Positions 44,640 through 55,599 of a stretch of DNA of 64,000 nt are shown here, piece after piece. The notes beneath the pieces were generated by a model, which saw only the letters and a list, made by a program, of their open reading frames with translations, was not told the DNA's origin and searched no databases. Each line of letters begins with the position of its first letter. Position 1 is the first letter of the stretch. The stretch spans positions 14,814,358-14,878,357 of the forward strand of contig CM065814.1 of NCBI GenBank assembly GCA_033398695.1, written 5' to 3'. The position numbers and the translations under genes are program-made. This DNA comes from Orobanche coerulescens. Taxonomy: Eukaryota; Streptophyta; Magnoliopsida; Lamiales; Orobanchaceae.

Positions 44640-44960
44640 CCGAACTCGGCCGTGTCGTCCGACACGGCCGTGCTGTACTCGTCCGGAAATGCCGAAGTCT
44701 CTGCCACAGGACTCGACCGTGTCGTCTGGCACGGCCGAGTCGAACTCTTCCGGATAAGCCAGAACCGACTGCCCAGACGCCCGACCGTGTTCCAGGACAC
44801 GGTCGAGTCAATGCCGAGCGCCGCGCGGTACCGAGTCACTATCGGACAGGTCACTATCGGTAGGCCCCTTCGCGCCGCGACCGTGTCAAGCAGGACACGG
44901 TCGAGTCCCTGCCGGCCAGCTGCGCGCCGCGACCGTGTCAGGCGGACACGGTCGAGTCTG
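44640..44960 (+). promoter_or_regulatory. GACACGG/CCGTGTC array, U3 of element D
   Basis: The same class of inverted units as in B, with extra GCGCCGCGACCGTGTC blocks, ending about 20 bases before TATAAAT at 44978-44984. The 3' LTR copy (50990-51300) lacks a unit (CCGACACGGCCGTG) and has other small changes. Confidence 0.8.
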
Positions 44961-46389
44961 TCAGCCCAGTCAACCCCTATAAATTCGTTTTTTGAGCATT
45001 TCAGCTCATTTCTTCCATTTCTTCCACCTTCATACGAGAGAGAAAGGCTTGAGGGAGATATTTTGCCATCATCAATCACTTGTGTGTTCGGATTTCATCA
45101 TCTTGATTCATTGGGAAGCTTGGATAGTCGATTTTACACGTTTTCATCGGATCGAAGTGGTTGGATCTTCAAGAGGTAAATTCTTCAACATCTTGGATTT
45201 CGATTTTGTGTTGAAATATGATGTTTTGGACTCGATAATCATGTTATATGAAGGGATATGTATATGATTATGAGTTTGTATAAGGATTCATTGGATTATT
45301 GAGGGATTATTCAAGAACACTTTGATTATCGAGTTGAAATTGGGGGTTTTCGATTAATTGTCGTTATAATCACGTTTTCGGATATTCATTTCGGATTATT
45401 GATCATATTGAAGATGTTTTGTTGGTTTGAAACACTTCTTGGGGGATTTGATATTGGTATGTTGAGGTTTGATTGTAAACAATCGGAGTTTGGCCGCAAC
45501 GTGTTTGATTTAATGCCTCAATGAACTTGGTTTATTCGTATCGACGTTTCGAGTTCGTTATATTCGTGTTTGATTCGTGTATTGAATGGATTGTTGGTAA
45601 TTGTATTTATTTAAGGTTGTTCGAGCGGCCGGTAATTCCATTAAGGACGTTGATTGTGGAAGTACCTTCTCGCCTTCGGTTTGAGGCAAGTTTTATACTT
45701 GTACTAGTCAATGAGATAATGTCATCATGTATGTGTATGGATGTGTTGTATCATTCCGAGACTTAGTCTCTCCATGAATTCATTGATATCAAGAGATCGT
45801 TCGATACGATACCTTCCGGCAATTTTGCCAAATGTTTATTGTTGTTCGTTAACGGCCGATTCAAGGCATTGTAATACTCATTATTAATGTCATTGTCGAT
45901 AGCCGGTTCGCGGTATCGATGTATCGATTGTTGTTAATATAGATGTCAATTTAAGACATCGTTGAGATCATTGTTATTCCTGTTTGGATTGTCATTAAAA
46001 CTGTACATGCCGATTAAAGGCATTGGCTTATTCATTTCTCACCTTCGCCGCTTCAGAATCGATTAAAGGTGCCGAGGCATCCTTCATATCATTGTTATCG
46101 AATTGCCGTTCTCAGGCAAATCGAAATGTTCAACCATTCACTAAATCATTGTATCGATTGACCGTTCTAAGGCAATCTAGGTATTCAATCATTCCTCATA
46201 TCATTCACATCGATTAGCCATTATAAGGAAAACGAAACACTCAATCATTCATGGAATCATCCGCTGCATCATTGTTATCGTGTTGGCCGACTCAAGGTAG
46301 CACGCTATCATTCTCACGAATTCGGTAATCTATGAATCGTTGTCATTTGGGATTAATTATATTTTTGGAGGCTAGTCTCGGCTAGTGCT

Positions 46390-46645
46390 TATTATGGGTA
46401 AGTTTGGGGCTTGAACCTTCTTGGTTGGCTTCCCAACACCTACAACTCAGTAGGTCACGGTCGTGTTTATGATCTTATGGGTAAGCTTGGGGCTTGAACC
46501 TTCGCGGTTGGCTTCCCAACACCTACAACTCAGTAGGTCACGGTCGTGTTTATGATCTTATGGGTAAGTTTGGGGCTTGAACCTTCGCGGTTGGCTTCCC
46601 AACACCTACAACTCAGTAGGTCACGGTCGTGGTTATGACCTTATT
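46390..46645 (+). repeat. 84-bp tandem repeat in the D LTR
   Basis: Three units of 83-84 bp starting ATGGGTAAG at 46393, 46477 and 46560. Each contains GGGGCTTGAACCTT, whose reverse complement AAGGTTCAAGCCCC fits a pol III B box, and GTTGGCTTCCCAACACCTAC. The units look like tandem copies of a tRNA-related SINE head on the minus strand. The same block is at 52731-52985 in the 3' LTR. Confidence 0.85.
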
Positions 46646-47432
46646 AGCCCTCATTAACTATAGTTTCGGGCTGTTCCGGTTTCATGTGATTGTGATATTT
46701 GACAGCTTCGGTTGAGTGGCTTTCAAGCCTTTATTATCGTTCTGGTAATTTCATTGGAGCCTTCGGGTATTGTGATTCATATTAAATTCAGTTCTGGTTT
46801 GGTTCATGTTGTTTAATTCATTGTGGTATTCTGTGATTATGATTCGCCGTTGGGCATTTGCGTTCTAACCTGTCGAACAGGTATTAATAGTGCCGTGGGC
46901 ATAGTATTTCACGAATGCTCGGTTCTTACATTGGTTTGTGAGCATCTCGTATTATTATCATCATTGTACCGTTTCATTCTGCCTTTGGATGCATATCATG
47001 TTATACATGTATTTGATGTTCATTATCTGGATGATGACCACGTGGGGCGGAACATGTTTTTCATGTTTTAGGTGCTTGCGAGGAGAGAGTTGAGACACAG
47101 GGGCATGATGATGGTGACGAGGCATTCGAGCGATACTAGTCCGAGTTGTTCATGTTGGTCAGTCGGTTGGAGTGTTCTTCAGTTGTCAGTCATTGTCATT
47201 TTGTATTACCCGAGCAGATACTCGTGGATTTGTATTTTTACTCTTGGCCATGTAGGCCCATCGTTGTCGTTGAAATTCCTTATCGGAATATCGTGTCGGA
47301 TATCATGGTAGGGACTATGATTTTCCTTGTTGTTTAATTTAATGTATTTTAGTCATGTTCGCCTGGTGGATCTCCTGGCGTGGGGTCCACGGCACTGTAA
47401 TAACCCAATAGGATTTGGGGGTGTTACAGAAA

Positions 47433-47444
47433 TGGTATCAGAGA
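47433..47444 (+). other. Primer-binding site of element D
   Basis: TGGTATCAGAGA, four bases after the LTR end, complementary to the initiator-Met tRNA 3' end in its first 11 bases. The leader after it matches element A from its second PBS-like site. Confidence 0.85.
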
Positions 47445-47829
47445 TTTGGGTTGCGAAATACCCTGAGATGTGAGTTATGTGGTCCTACCGACGCGGTAGT
47501 AGTGGGATTGTCAGGTTATGACAATCTAGTCAGTCAGGTTTTGTGAGTCGTAATATTAGTGCGACTGCACGAGTCATTCATTCATCGAGTCGTCGTCATT
47601 GAAGACTAGTATCGCGAGACCTCGAAGCTTCATATGACCTGTGTAAGGACTCGATTCTCTTTGTGTTCATACATTCATCATGTCATTAATTGTTCATGCC
47701 TTGCTGAAACCTATATGTAATATTAGTGTTATGATTGATTCATGACTAATTGTTTTCAAGCACGTGTGACTTGTGTAAGCATTAAGGATCAACTCATTTA
47801 TCAGTTAATAATTCTCAATCATCATTTTG

Positions 47830-48380
47830 ATCTCATCATTCAGTTAATTCATTCCTCACTCAGTCAATATCATCACTCAGATAATTCATCCATCACTCGG
47901 TTAATTCATTCATCACTCAGTCAATATCATCACTCAGATAATTCATCCATCACTCAGTTAATTCATTCATCACTCAGTCAATATCATCACTCAGATAATT
48001 CATCCATCACTCAGTTAATTCATTCATCACTCAGTCAATATCATCACTCAGATAATTCATCCATCACTCAATTAATTCATCCCTCACTCAGTCAATATCA
48101 TTACTCAGATAATTCATTCATCAGTCAGTTAATTCATTCATCACTCAGTCAATATCATCACTCTGATAATTCATCCATCACTCAGTCAATATCATCACTC
48201 AGATAATTCATCCATCACTCAATTAATTTATTCCTCACTCAGTCAATATCATTACTCAGATAATTCATTCATCAGTCAGTTAATTCATTCGTCATTCAGT
48301 CAATATCATCACTCAGATAATTCATTCATCACTCAGTCGATCTCATTGTTCAGTTAATTCATTAATCATTCAGCCCATCT
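47830..48380 (+). repeat. CATCACTCAG minisatellite in element D
   Basis: Regular units of about 60 bp built from AATTCATTCATCACTCAGT, CAATATCATCACTCAGAT and AATTCATCCATCACTCAG. It corresponds to the block at 14745-15800 in A. The open frame 47742-48206 follows from the repeat and is not a gene. Confidence 0.9.
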
Positions 48381-48654
48381 CACGGTTCAGTTGTTGATCT
48401 TGAGGATCGAAATTTCAACCTTGATTAACTTGTTCAAGGTAATCATTTCAGGAATTTCATCTGGCAATCATGTTACCTCATTTGATGTTTCATACGATCT
48501 TATCATACTCTGACGTAATGTCGACGATCATTTCATTAAATCATTAATGCATTCATTGTGCGAGAGCGTGTATGCTCATTATTGTCACTATGTAACGTAA
48601 TCATAATGTGATATTCATGCGGAATCTATAATCATGTGACTTTCCTACTTCAGT

Positions 48655-49902
48655 ATGGATAGAGCTGTCAGAGGACGCAGGGGAAGAGGCCGCGGTGCGG
48701 GCCGGAACCCGGGATCTCGTGTGCATGCCCACACGAACGCGAGGGATATCATTAATTCGTCAAATAGCGAGGCTACTCATTCATCAGCAGATAATCATTC
48801 ACTGTCAGGGAGTCGTACCCGAGAGGCATCTCACTCGGAAGGTGTTCGGGTTGATCCATTCATATTTATGCAGGGCATGATGGCCCAGATGACTCAGATG
48901 ACGCGGATAGTGGAGACCATGCAGACCGCGATGGTTCGTGGTCCACCGCAACAGGGATTCCAGGTTCCATTTCTTGGACAGACTGGGGGAGTGAATCAGA
49001 TTGTTGGCGATATCTCTCGTCAGAGGCCGCCTACTTTTGAGGGTTCGTCGGAACCAGCTGATATTGTTCATTGGCTTGAGCATTTTGATAAACTCTTCGA
49101 CATGGTTCAGTGTCCAGAAGAGAGTAAAGTAGCAGTAGCGGCTTATTACTTGATTAAGGGTGCTTATTCGTGGTGGCTTTCTGTGAAACCCACCGATCGC
49201 GATTGTGGTTGGAGTGAGTTCAAGACCCTCATGTTAGAGAGGTATTATCCGGCTCCACTTCGTGAAGCCAAGTTGTCAGAGGTTTTGAACCCCGAACCCG
49301 ACGAGGACGAGGGTGTTATTGCCATTGCTGAGAAGTTTCAGGGACTACTTCAGTTTGCTTCGTCAATTATCCGTACTGAGGCGGATAAGATCAAGTATTT
49401 TAGCAAGAGGCTAAATCCGCAGTTGAGGATGCAGTTGTTCAACCACAATTGTAATTCACTTAGTGAGTTCATCGGGAAGACTCTTGGAGCAGAGCTTTTG
49501 ATAAAGGAGCTTACTCAGAAGCATCCTTCGGTTTCTTCGGGTGAGAGGACTAGAATGCCGGCTCGTTCAGAGGGACATCGGACCCCGACATCCAAGGGGT
49601 CATTTGCTAGTCGTCTTCGTGCGGAGGGAGCGTCCTCTTCCAAGGCCACGAGTTCGACCGTTGTTTGCTTTAACTGTGATGTAATAGGACATCGCAGTAC
49701 CCGGTGCTCGATGCAGGCCGTTATTTGTTTCCTGTGTGGGAGACATGGACACCTTCAGAAATACTGCAGGAGTTCTGGTGCCGGTAGATCTCGAAAGGGT
49801 TCACAAGCCTCGAGGGATTTTGTTACTACAGCTCGTGCTTCATTCAAGGGGCCCTATCAGGCTTCGAGAGCCCGAGGTATGGACATTCATCACCAGTTTT
49901 GA
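48655..49902 (+). CDS. Gag polyprotein of element D (chromovirus type)
   Basis: 415 codons, intact. The N-terminus is Arg/Gly-rich (residues 1-25). The retrotransposon gag core lies at about residues 120-235: it begins with the R-P-P-T-F-E-G block and continues through A-Y-S-W-W and F-x-x-L-x-x-R-Y-Y. A basic Ser-rich linker follows. Two CCHC zinc knuckles (C-x2-C-x4-H-x4-C) start at residues 338 and 358. Gag binds RNA and forms particles. This start was chosen because A and B share the ATGGA(A/T)(A/G)GAGCTGT context after a conserved CCTxCxTC block. There is no pol fusion; the frame ends at TGA right where LTR-like sequence begins. Function is inferred from the family; expression is unknown. 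Confidence 0.9.
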   Translation: MDRAVRGRRGRGRGAGRNPGSRVHAHTNARDIINSSNSEATHSSADNHSLSGSRTREASHSEGVRVDPFIFMQGMMAQMTQMTRIVETMQTAMVRGPPQQGFQVPFLGQTGGVNQIVGDISRQRPPTFEGSSEPADIVHWLEHFDKLFDMVQCPEESKVAVAAYYLIKGAYSWWLSVKPTDRDCGWSEFKTLMLERYYPAPLREAKLSEVLNPEPDEDEGVIAIAEKFQGLLQFASSIIRTEADKIKYFSKRLNPQLRMQLFNHNCNSLSEFIGKTLGAELLIKELTQKHPSVSSGERTRMPARSEGHRTPTSKGSFASRLRAEGASSSKATSSTVVCFNCDVIGHRSTRCSMQAVICFLCGRHGHLQKYCRSSGAGRSRKGSQASRDFVTTARASFKGPYQASRARGMDIHHQF

Positions 49903-50611
49903 GCAAGTTAATTCTTGCTCGGTAGGAGGATAATCATTCATTTCATTGTCGTTCATTCATTCATATAATTCATTCATCATATATATCAATCATGTTGGGA
50001 CTCATAATTATCGATTAATCATTCAATTCACGAGGAACGGCGGTCCCAATCACTTCAGGGAACTATCACTCATGACGTTATTAATTCACCTTGGTGAGTC
50101 ATTCTAAATCCTTGTCGGATTTGTAGTCATTCATCATTCATCATTCATTTTTGTCACTTTCATTCTCGTGACCTTCTGAGATCATAGTTAGCGGCGAGTT
50201 CATCGTCGGATATACCTTAAATCGTTGAGATAGAGGAGATCGATGATATGGAAGGATATCGGTGTTGGGTACATTTGAGATGTAACCTTGTTTTTGGATG
50301 AATGTGTGAATCTATCCGTAATAATGTATCGTGACTGTGGATCATTTATTGTTGATATATTTTATTATGATCATATTCGAGAATCTTGAGATTTGGGTCA
50401 TTTGTTGAGAATTCGTCCCTTTGGAAATAGTTCATATTTGGAAGTGATAATTTGGTAATCGTTCACTGTGATTCGAGACGTCAAGTCTTGGGGACTTGGG
50501 CGTGCGATTGATTTGGTCCCGAGGACTATTTGGGCGTTATTGTTTTCAGATCGTGATGGATAGTTCATATCCTGAGTTGTTTACCCTCAGTTTCGAGGAC
50601 GAAACTCTTTT
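49903..50611 (+). other. Post-gag region of element D, pol replaced
   Basis: 49901-50110 resembles the interior of the B LTR (24795-25000): a hairpin GAGCAAGTTAATTCTTGCTC, then AATTCATTCATC and GGTTCCAATC-like blocks. 50110-50560 has no match I recognise. At about 50565-50605 the sequence again follows B at its pol end: TATCCTGAGTTGTTT codes Y-P-E-L-F, the last residues of the chromodomain, followed by the same GGACGAAACTCTTTTAAGG. So pol was lost between gag and its final codons. Confidence 0.7.
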
Positions 50612-50619
50612 AAGGGGGG
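50612..50619 (+). other. Polypurine tract of element D
   Basis: AAGGGGGGG-type run, five or six bases before the 3' LTR start at 50625, in the shared context GACGAAACTCTTTT. Confidence 0.8.
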
Positions 50620-50624
50620 GAGTA

Positions 50625-53600
50625 TGTAATACCCGGTTGTAATTCAGTCATTATCATTCAGTAATTTCATTCGGTGATTGTCACTCAGTGGATTTTCACT
50701 CATTTATAATCATTCATCAATCATGTTCATTCACCCGTGTTCACCGTTCGGAGAAAATTCGAGTTGTGTATCGTTATTGTTCATTGTTTCAACTTTCCAC
50801 ATATGAGTTCGACTTTTTTAGATCACCATTAATTTTTGGTAACTCCAAAAATTCTGAATCTTTGCAATATTTTAGAGCATCGAGTTAGCTTTCCAATGGT
50901 TCAAACGGTGAGTCAATCGGAGTCCGGACGAGAGAGTTATGGTCGTTTTAGCTCACCCGCTCATTTTTTTTCAGTTATTGGCCGATCACTGCCGACCGAA
51001 CTCGGCCGTGTCGTACTCGTCCGGAAATGCCGAAGTCTCTGCCACAGGACTCGACCGTGTCGTCTGGAACGGCCGAGTCGAACTCTTCCGGATAAGCCAG
51101 AACCGACTGCCCAGACGCCCGACCGTGTTCCAGGACACGGTCGAGTCAATGCGGAGCGCCGCGCGGTACCGAGTCACTATCGGACAGGTCACTATCGGTA
51201 GGCCCCTTCGCGCCGCGACCGTGTCAAGCAGGACATGGTCGAGTCCCTGCCGGCCAGCTACGCGCCGCGACCGTGTCAGGCGGACACGGTCGAGTCTGTC
51301 AGCCCAGTCAACCCCTATAAATTCGTTTTTTGAGCATTTTAGCTCATTTCTTCCATTTCTTCCACCTTCATACGAGAGAGAAAGGCTTGAGGGAGATATT
51401 TTGCCATCATCAATCACTTGTGTGTTCGGATTTCATCATCTTGATTCATTGGGAAGCTTGGATAGTCGATTTTACACGTTTTCATCGGATCGAAGTGGTT
51501 GGATCTTCAAGAGGTAAATTCTTCAACATCTTGGATTTCGATTTTGTGTTGAGATATGATGTTTTGGACGCAATAATCATGTTATATGAAGGGATATGTA
51601 TATGATTATGAGTTTGTATAAGGATTCATTGGATTATTGAGGGATTATTCAAGAACACTTTGATTATCGAGTTGAAATTGGGGGTTTTCGATTAATTGTC
51701 GTTATAATCACGTTTTTGGATATTCATTTCGGATTATTGATCATATTGAAGATGTTTTGTTGGGTTGAAACACTTCTTGGGGGATTTGATATTGGTATAT
51801 TGAGGTTTGATTGTAAACAATCGGAGTTTGGCCGCAACGTGTTTGATTTAATGCCTCAATGAACTTGGTTTATTCGTATCGACGTTTCGAGTTCGTTATA
51901 TTCGTGTTTGATTCGTGTATTGAACGGATTGTTGGTAATTGTATTTATTTAAGGTTGTTCGAGCGGCCGGTAATTCCATTAAGGACGTTGATCGTGGAAG
52001 TACCTTCTCGCCTTCGGTTTGAGGCAAGTTTTATACTTGTACTAGTCAATGAGATAATGTCATCATGTATGTGTATGGATGTGTTGTATCATTCCGAGAC
52101 TTAGTCTCTCCATGAATTCATTGATATCAAGAGATCGTTCGATACGATACCTTCCGGCAATTTTGCCAAATGTTTATTGTTGTTCGTTAACGGCCGATTC
52201 AAGGCATTGTAATACTCATTATTAATGTCATTGTCGATAGCCGGTTCGCGGTATCGATGTATCGATTGTTGTTAATATAGATGTCAATTTAAGACATCGT
52301 TGAGATCATTGTTATTCCTGTTTGGATTGTCATTAAAACTGTACATGCCGATTAAAGGCATTGGCTTATTCATTTCTCACCTTCGTCGTCGATAACCGAT
52401 TAAAGGTGCCGAGGCATCCTTCATATCATTGTTATCGAATTGCCGTTCTCAGGCAAATCGAAATGTTCAACCATTCACTAAATCATTGTATCGATTGACC
52501 GTTCTAAGGCAATCTAGGTATTCAATCATTCCTCATATCATTCACATCGATTAGCCATTATAAGGAAAACGAAACACTCAATCATTCATGGAATCATCCG
52601 CTGCATCATTGTTATCGTGTTGGCCGACTCAAGGTAGCACGCTATCATTCTCACGAATTCGGTAATCTATGAATCGTTGTCATTTGGGATTAATTATATT
52701 TTTGGAGGCTAGTCTCGGCTAGTGCTTATTATGGGTAAGTTTGGGGCTTGAACCTTCGCGGTTGGCTTCCCAACACCTACAACTCAGTAGGTCACGGTCG
52801 TGTTTATGATCTTATGGGTAAGCTTGGGGCTTGAACCTTCGCGGTTGGCTTCCCAACACCTACAACTTAGTAGGTCACGGTCGTGTTTATGATCTTATGG
52901 GTAAGTTTGGGGCTTGAACCTTCGCGGTTGGCTTCCCAACACCTACAACTCAGTAGGTCACGGTCGTGGTTATGACCTTATTAGCCCTCATTAACTATAG
53001 TTTCGGGCTGTTCCGGTTTCATGTGATTGTGATATTTGACAGCTTCGGCTGAGTGGCTTTCAAGCCTTTATTATCGTTCTGGTAATTTCATTGGAGCCTT
53101 CGGGTATTGTGATTCATATTAAATTCAGTTCTGGTTTGGTTCATGTTGTTTAATTCATTGTGGTATTCTGTGATTATGATTCGCCGTTGGGCATTTGCGT
53201 TCTAACCTGTCGAACAGGTATTAATAGTGCCGTGGGCATAGTATTTCACGAATGCTCGGTTCTTACATTGGTTTGTGAGCATCTCGTATTATTATCATCA
53301 TTGTACCGTTTCATTCTGCCTTTGGATGCATATCATGTTATACATGTATTTGATGTTCATTATCTGGATGACTGACCCTGTGGGGGCGGAACATGTTTTT
53401 CATGTTTTAGGTGCTTGCGAGGAGAGAGTTGAGACACAGGGGCATGATGATGGTGACGAGGCATTCGAGCGATACTAGTCCGAGTTGTTCATGTTGGTCA
53501 GTCGGTTGGAGTGTTCTTCAGTTGTCAGTCATTGTCATTTTGTATTACCCGAGCAGATACTCGTGGATGTTGTATTTTTACTCTTGGCCATGTAGGCCCA

Positions 53601-53768
53601 TCGTTGTCGTTGAAATTCCTTATCGGAATATCGTGTCGGATATCATGGTAGGGACTATGATTTTCCTTGTTGTTTAATTTAATGTATTGTAGTCATGTTC
53701 GCCTAGTGGATCTCCTGGCGTGGGGTCCACGGCACTGTAATAACCCAATAGGATTTGGGGGTGTTACA
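50625..53768 (+). mobile_element. 3' LTR of element D
   Basis: 3144 bp, nearly identical to the 5' LTR, with the same B-like/A-like mosaic (switch near 52000-52020) and the same 84-bp repeat (52731-52985). Small indels are concentrated in the GACACGG array. Followed by GATTG, the imperfect TSD. Confidence 0.95.
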
Positions 53769-54550
53769 GATTGTGTCAAGGTTGTTTTTGTAGAAAATGA
53801 CTTTGGGTCGAGACCCATTTGTCTTGAGATGGTTTTGCAATTAAGGACTCGAGGTCCATAAAGATTTCCTATGTATAAAAATATTTGCTACATGAACGAG
53901 ATTTGGGCCGAGACCCTATTATTTTCGAAAAAAGGTTTTATAATCTTGAACTTGAAGTCCCAAAAGACTTTCTGTCATTTTCTAAAACTCCCGAGTTTAT
54001 ATATATTATTTTCAAAGACTTGAGTGGTATCTTAACTTATGAAGACCACTCGGGAACTTCTTTCACGAATGTCGTTATTTTAATATAACTGATATTGGCG
54101 TGTTATACTTTGTATAGACTGAATACTTGTACTAGCCATTCAAATGCTAACCCCTTAAATGGGGAAAATGCGTATCATGCATTTTAGGTGTGCATAGTTC
54201 GTTGTAGCAACTATAGGGACGACATGGAAGAAGACGAGCCGCGATACTAATCAAGAGTTAAGAGTCCAGTTTGATGCTGTTGTATTGTTGGGTTATTTTC
54301 AGTCTTCCATTGTATTGTATTTTGACCCCTGGGTGGGTATGTACAATAATGAGTTTATTCTTTGGTTGAGTTAATCATGAGACCTCAATGGTCAGTGTAA
54401 TTACTATTTGACCGTATCGGTCTGTGTTAGTAAGTCGTTTGACCTCGGCCGGTCAAACGTTGTTCGTATCATGGTTGTTATCCTGGTAGATCCTTATGGG
54501 AAAAGGGTCTACGGCCTGTAATATTCCCGGTGGTTTCCGGAGGTGTTACA
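53769..54550 (+). mobile_element. LTR E, 3' end
   Basis: It contains GGGTCGAGACCC-type motifs (53805-53915), an acceptor-like TTTTAGGTGTGCATAG (about 54181-54196) and the conserved end CCTGGTAGATCC..GGGTCTACGGCCTGTAATATTCCCGG, finishing GGAGGTGTTACA at 54550. No PBS follows, so E is solo or truncated. The frame at 53885-54088 has no protein resemblance. Confidence 0.75.
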
Positions 54551-55026
54551 GTTGTATGATGAATACCATAGAAAGTGGTATTTATAGGCATTTCTCTTCC
54601 AACTAGCCGTTAGCCTCTGCAGCCTCTATTACGTACATTAAAGCCTCTTCTTTACCTACGTTAGCTTTGTTACATACGTTAGCACATCGTCGCATGCATT
54701 TATAACGTCTTCGAGCCACCAAAGAGCCGCTTTCTTCTTTTACGTATGTTGCCTCTTCATATTACGTACGTTATTATGCTGTTGTAGCATACGTTAAGTA
54801 TATGTTTTAGCGCACGTTAATCATATTAGCCGTTGCCTGCATTTGTCAATCTGACCGTTTGATTCTCTAACTTTGACCCTGACTTTTCCCAACGTTCCTC
54901 TGATTTGAAATGACATTACATACGTCAACCAGCCCGTGCTACATACGTTAACTACCATTTGATAGTGTGCGCTATGCAGTACGCATAGCATGCGTTAAGC
55001 ATGCAGTCCAGATTGTGACTTCCACT
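54551..55026 (-). mobile_element. Minus-strand LTR promoter remnant
   Basis: Read on the minus strand, an array of TAACGTACGTAA-, TAACGTATG- and TAACGTGCGC-like units (55020 down to about 54620) is followed by TATAAATA (54579-54586), the same arrangement as U3 in LTRs G and F. No LTR termini are present, so it is a fragment of unknown extent. Confidence 0.55.
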
Positions 55027-55321
55027 CCTTCGTTGTTTTGCTTCGCTTTTTTGTTGTTTTGCTTTGTTTAGCAACTTAATCTTCAAAACTCTATTAATGA
55101 ATGTATGGAATAAAATATTCCAACATCAATAGTAGAGATTCTTTTCTTGTTATGCTCATTTCGAATGTTGACAGATGAGATAGCTGGGAAGTGAAGCTTA
55201 ACATCATGTGCAATCTTCTTCACATTTGTTTGAAAATCTGTCTTGAACTATGATAGAGTAGTTTTAATTCCCTTGCCAAACTGATGCATAGCCTTCAATT
55301 GAGCTTTGTACACATCATTTA
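55027..55321 (-). pseudogene. Unidentified coding-like remnant
   Basis: On the minus strand, one frame from about 55319 to 55080 has a single stop codon in about 80 codons and a composition rich in Lys, Asn and Ile. I do not recognise a family. It may be the tail of an old transposon gene. It is cut at 55322 by LTR F. Confidence 0.3.
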
Positions 55322-55599
55322 TGTAACACCCCAAATTCACTTAAGGGATGTTATACGCCGTAGGACCCTCATGAGGTCTACCAGGCTAACACATGACACA
55401 TAAACCACCACTACACCATAGATGGCGTTCTACAACACTTAGGGAGGGGTGTTACCTTCTTGGATGTTACCATAGCTATGAAATTTTGGACCTACCACAA
55501 CGTTCGGGTTATGGTGTTACCAAATCCTGAAATATATGTTACTCTAGGTATAAAAGGTGTAACTCTCAGTAACACTATGAGATGTGTTACCTTAGAGTA

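Larger units (their letters stand above)
44271..47428 (+). mobile_element. 5' LTR of element D
   Basis: 3158 bp. 44271 to about 45650 follows the B LTR, including a CCGTGTC/GACACGG array (44640-44960), TATAAAT (44978-44984) and donor-like AAGAGGTAAATTC (about 45170). From about 45670 (CGCCTTCGG, GAGGCAAGTTTTATACTTG) to the end it follows the A LTR, with a few 56-bp units (about 46085-46260) and an 84-bp tandem repeat (46390-46645) replacing the 36-bp block of A. Confidence 0.95.
44271..53768 (+). mobile_element. Element D: gag-only chromovirus derivative (TR-GAG type)
   Basis: 9498 bp, LTRs 44271-47428 and 50625-53768, flanked by GAATG (44266-44270) and GATTG (53769-53773), a TSD with one mismatch. 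The internal 3196 bp has a PBS, minisatellite, an intact gag frame and a PPT, but no pol apart from a few final chromodomain codons. Such elements can supply Gag yet need protease, RT and integrase from a relative. The LTRs are mosaic: B-like first half, A-like second half. Confidence 0.95.

Noticed and set aside
47742..48206. 154-codon frame rich in Ser, His and Gln
   Set aside because: It lies entirely in the CATCACTCAG minisatellite of element D and is not conserved in A.
3860..54550. LTR G and LTR E as two halves of one LTR interrupted by copia H
   Set aside because: Their repeat blocks differ (CGGCTC..GTGAACGCCG against CACCCGGAGCG..GGGCCGATACTAA), and copia H has no right end that would allow a TSD test.
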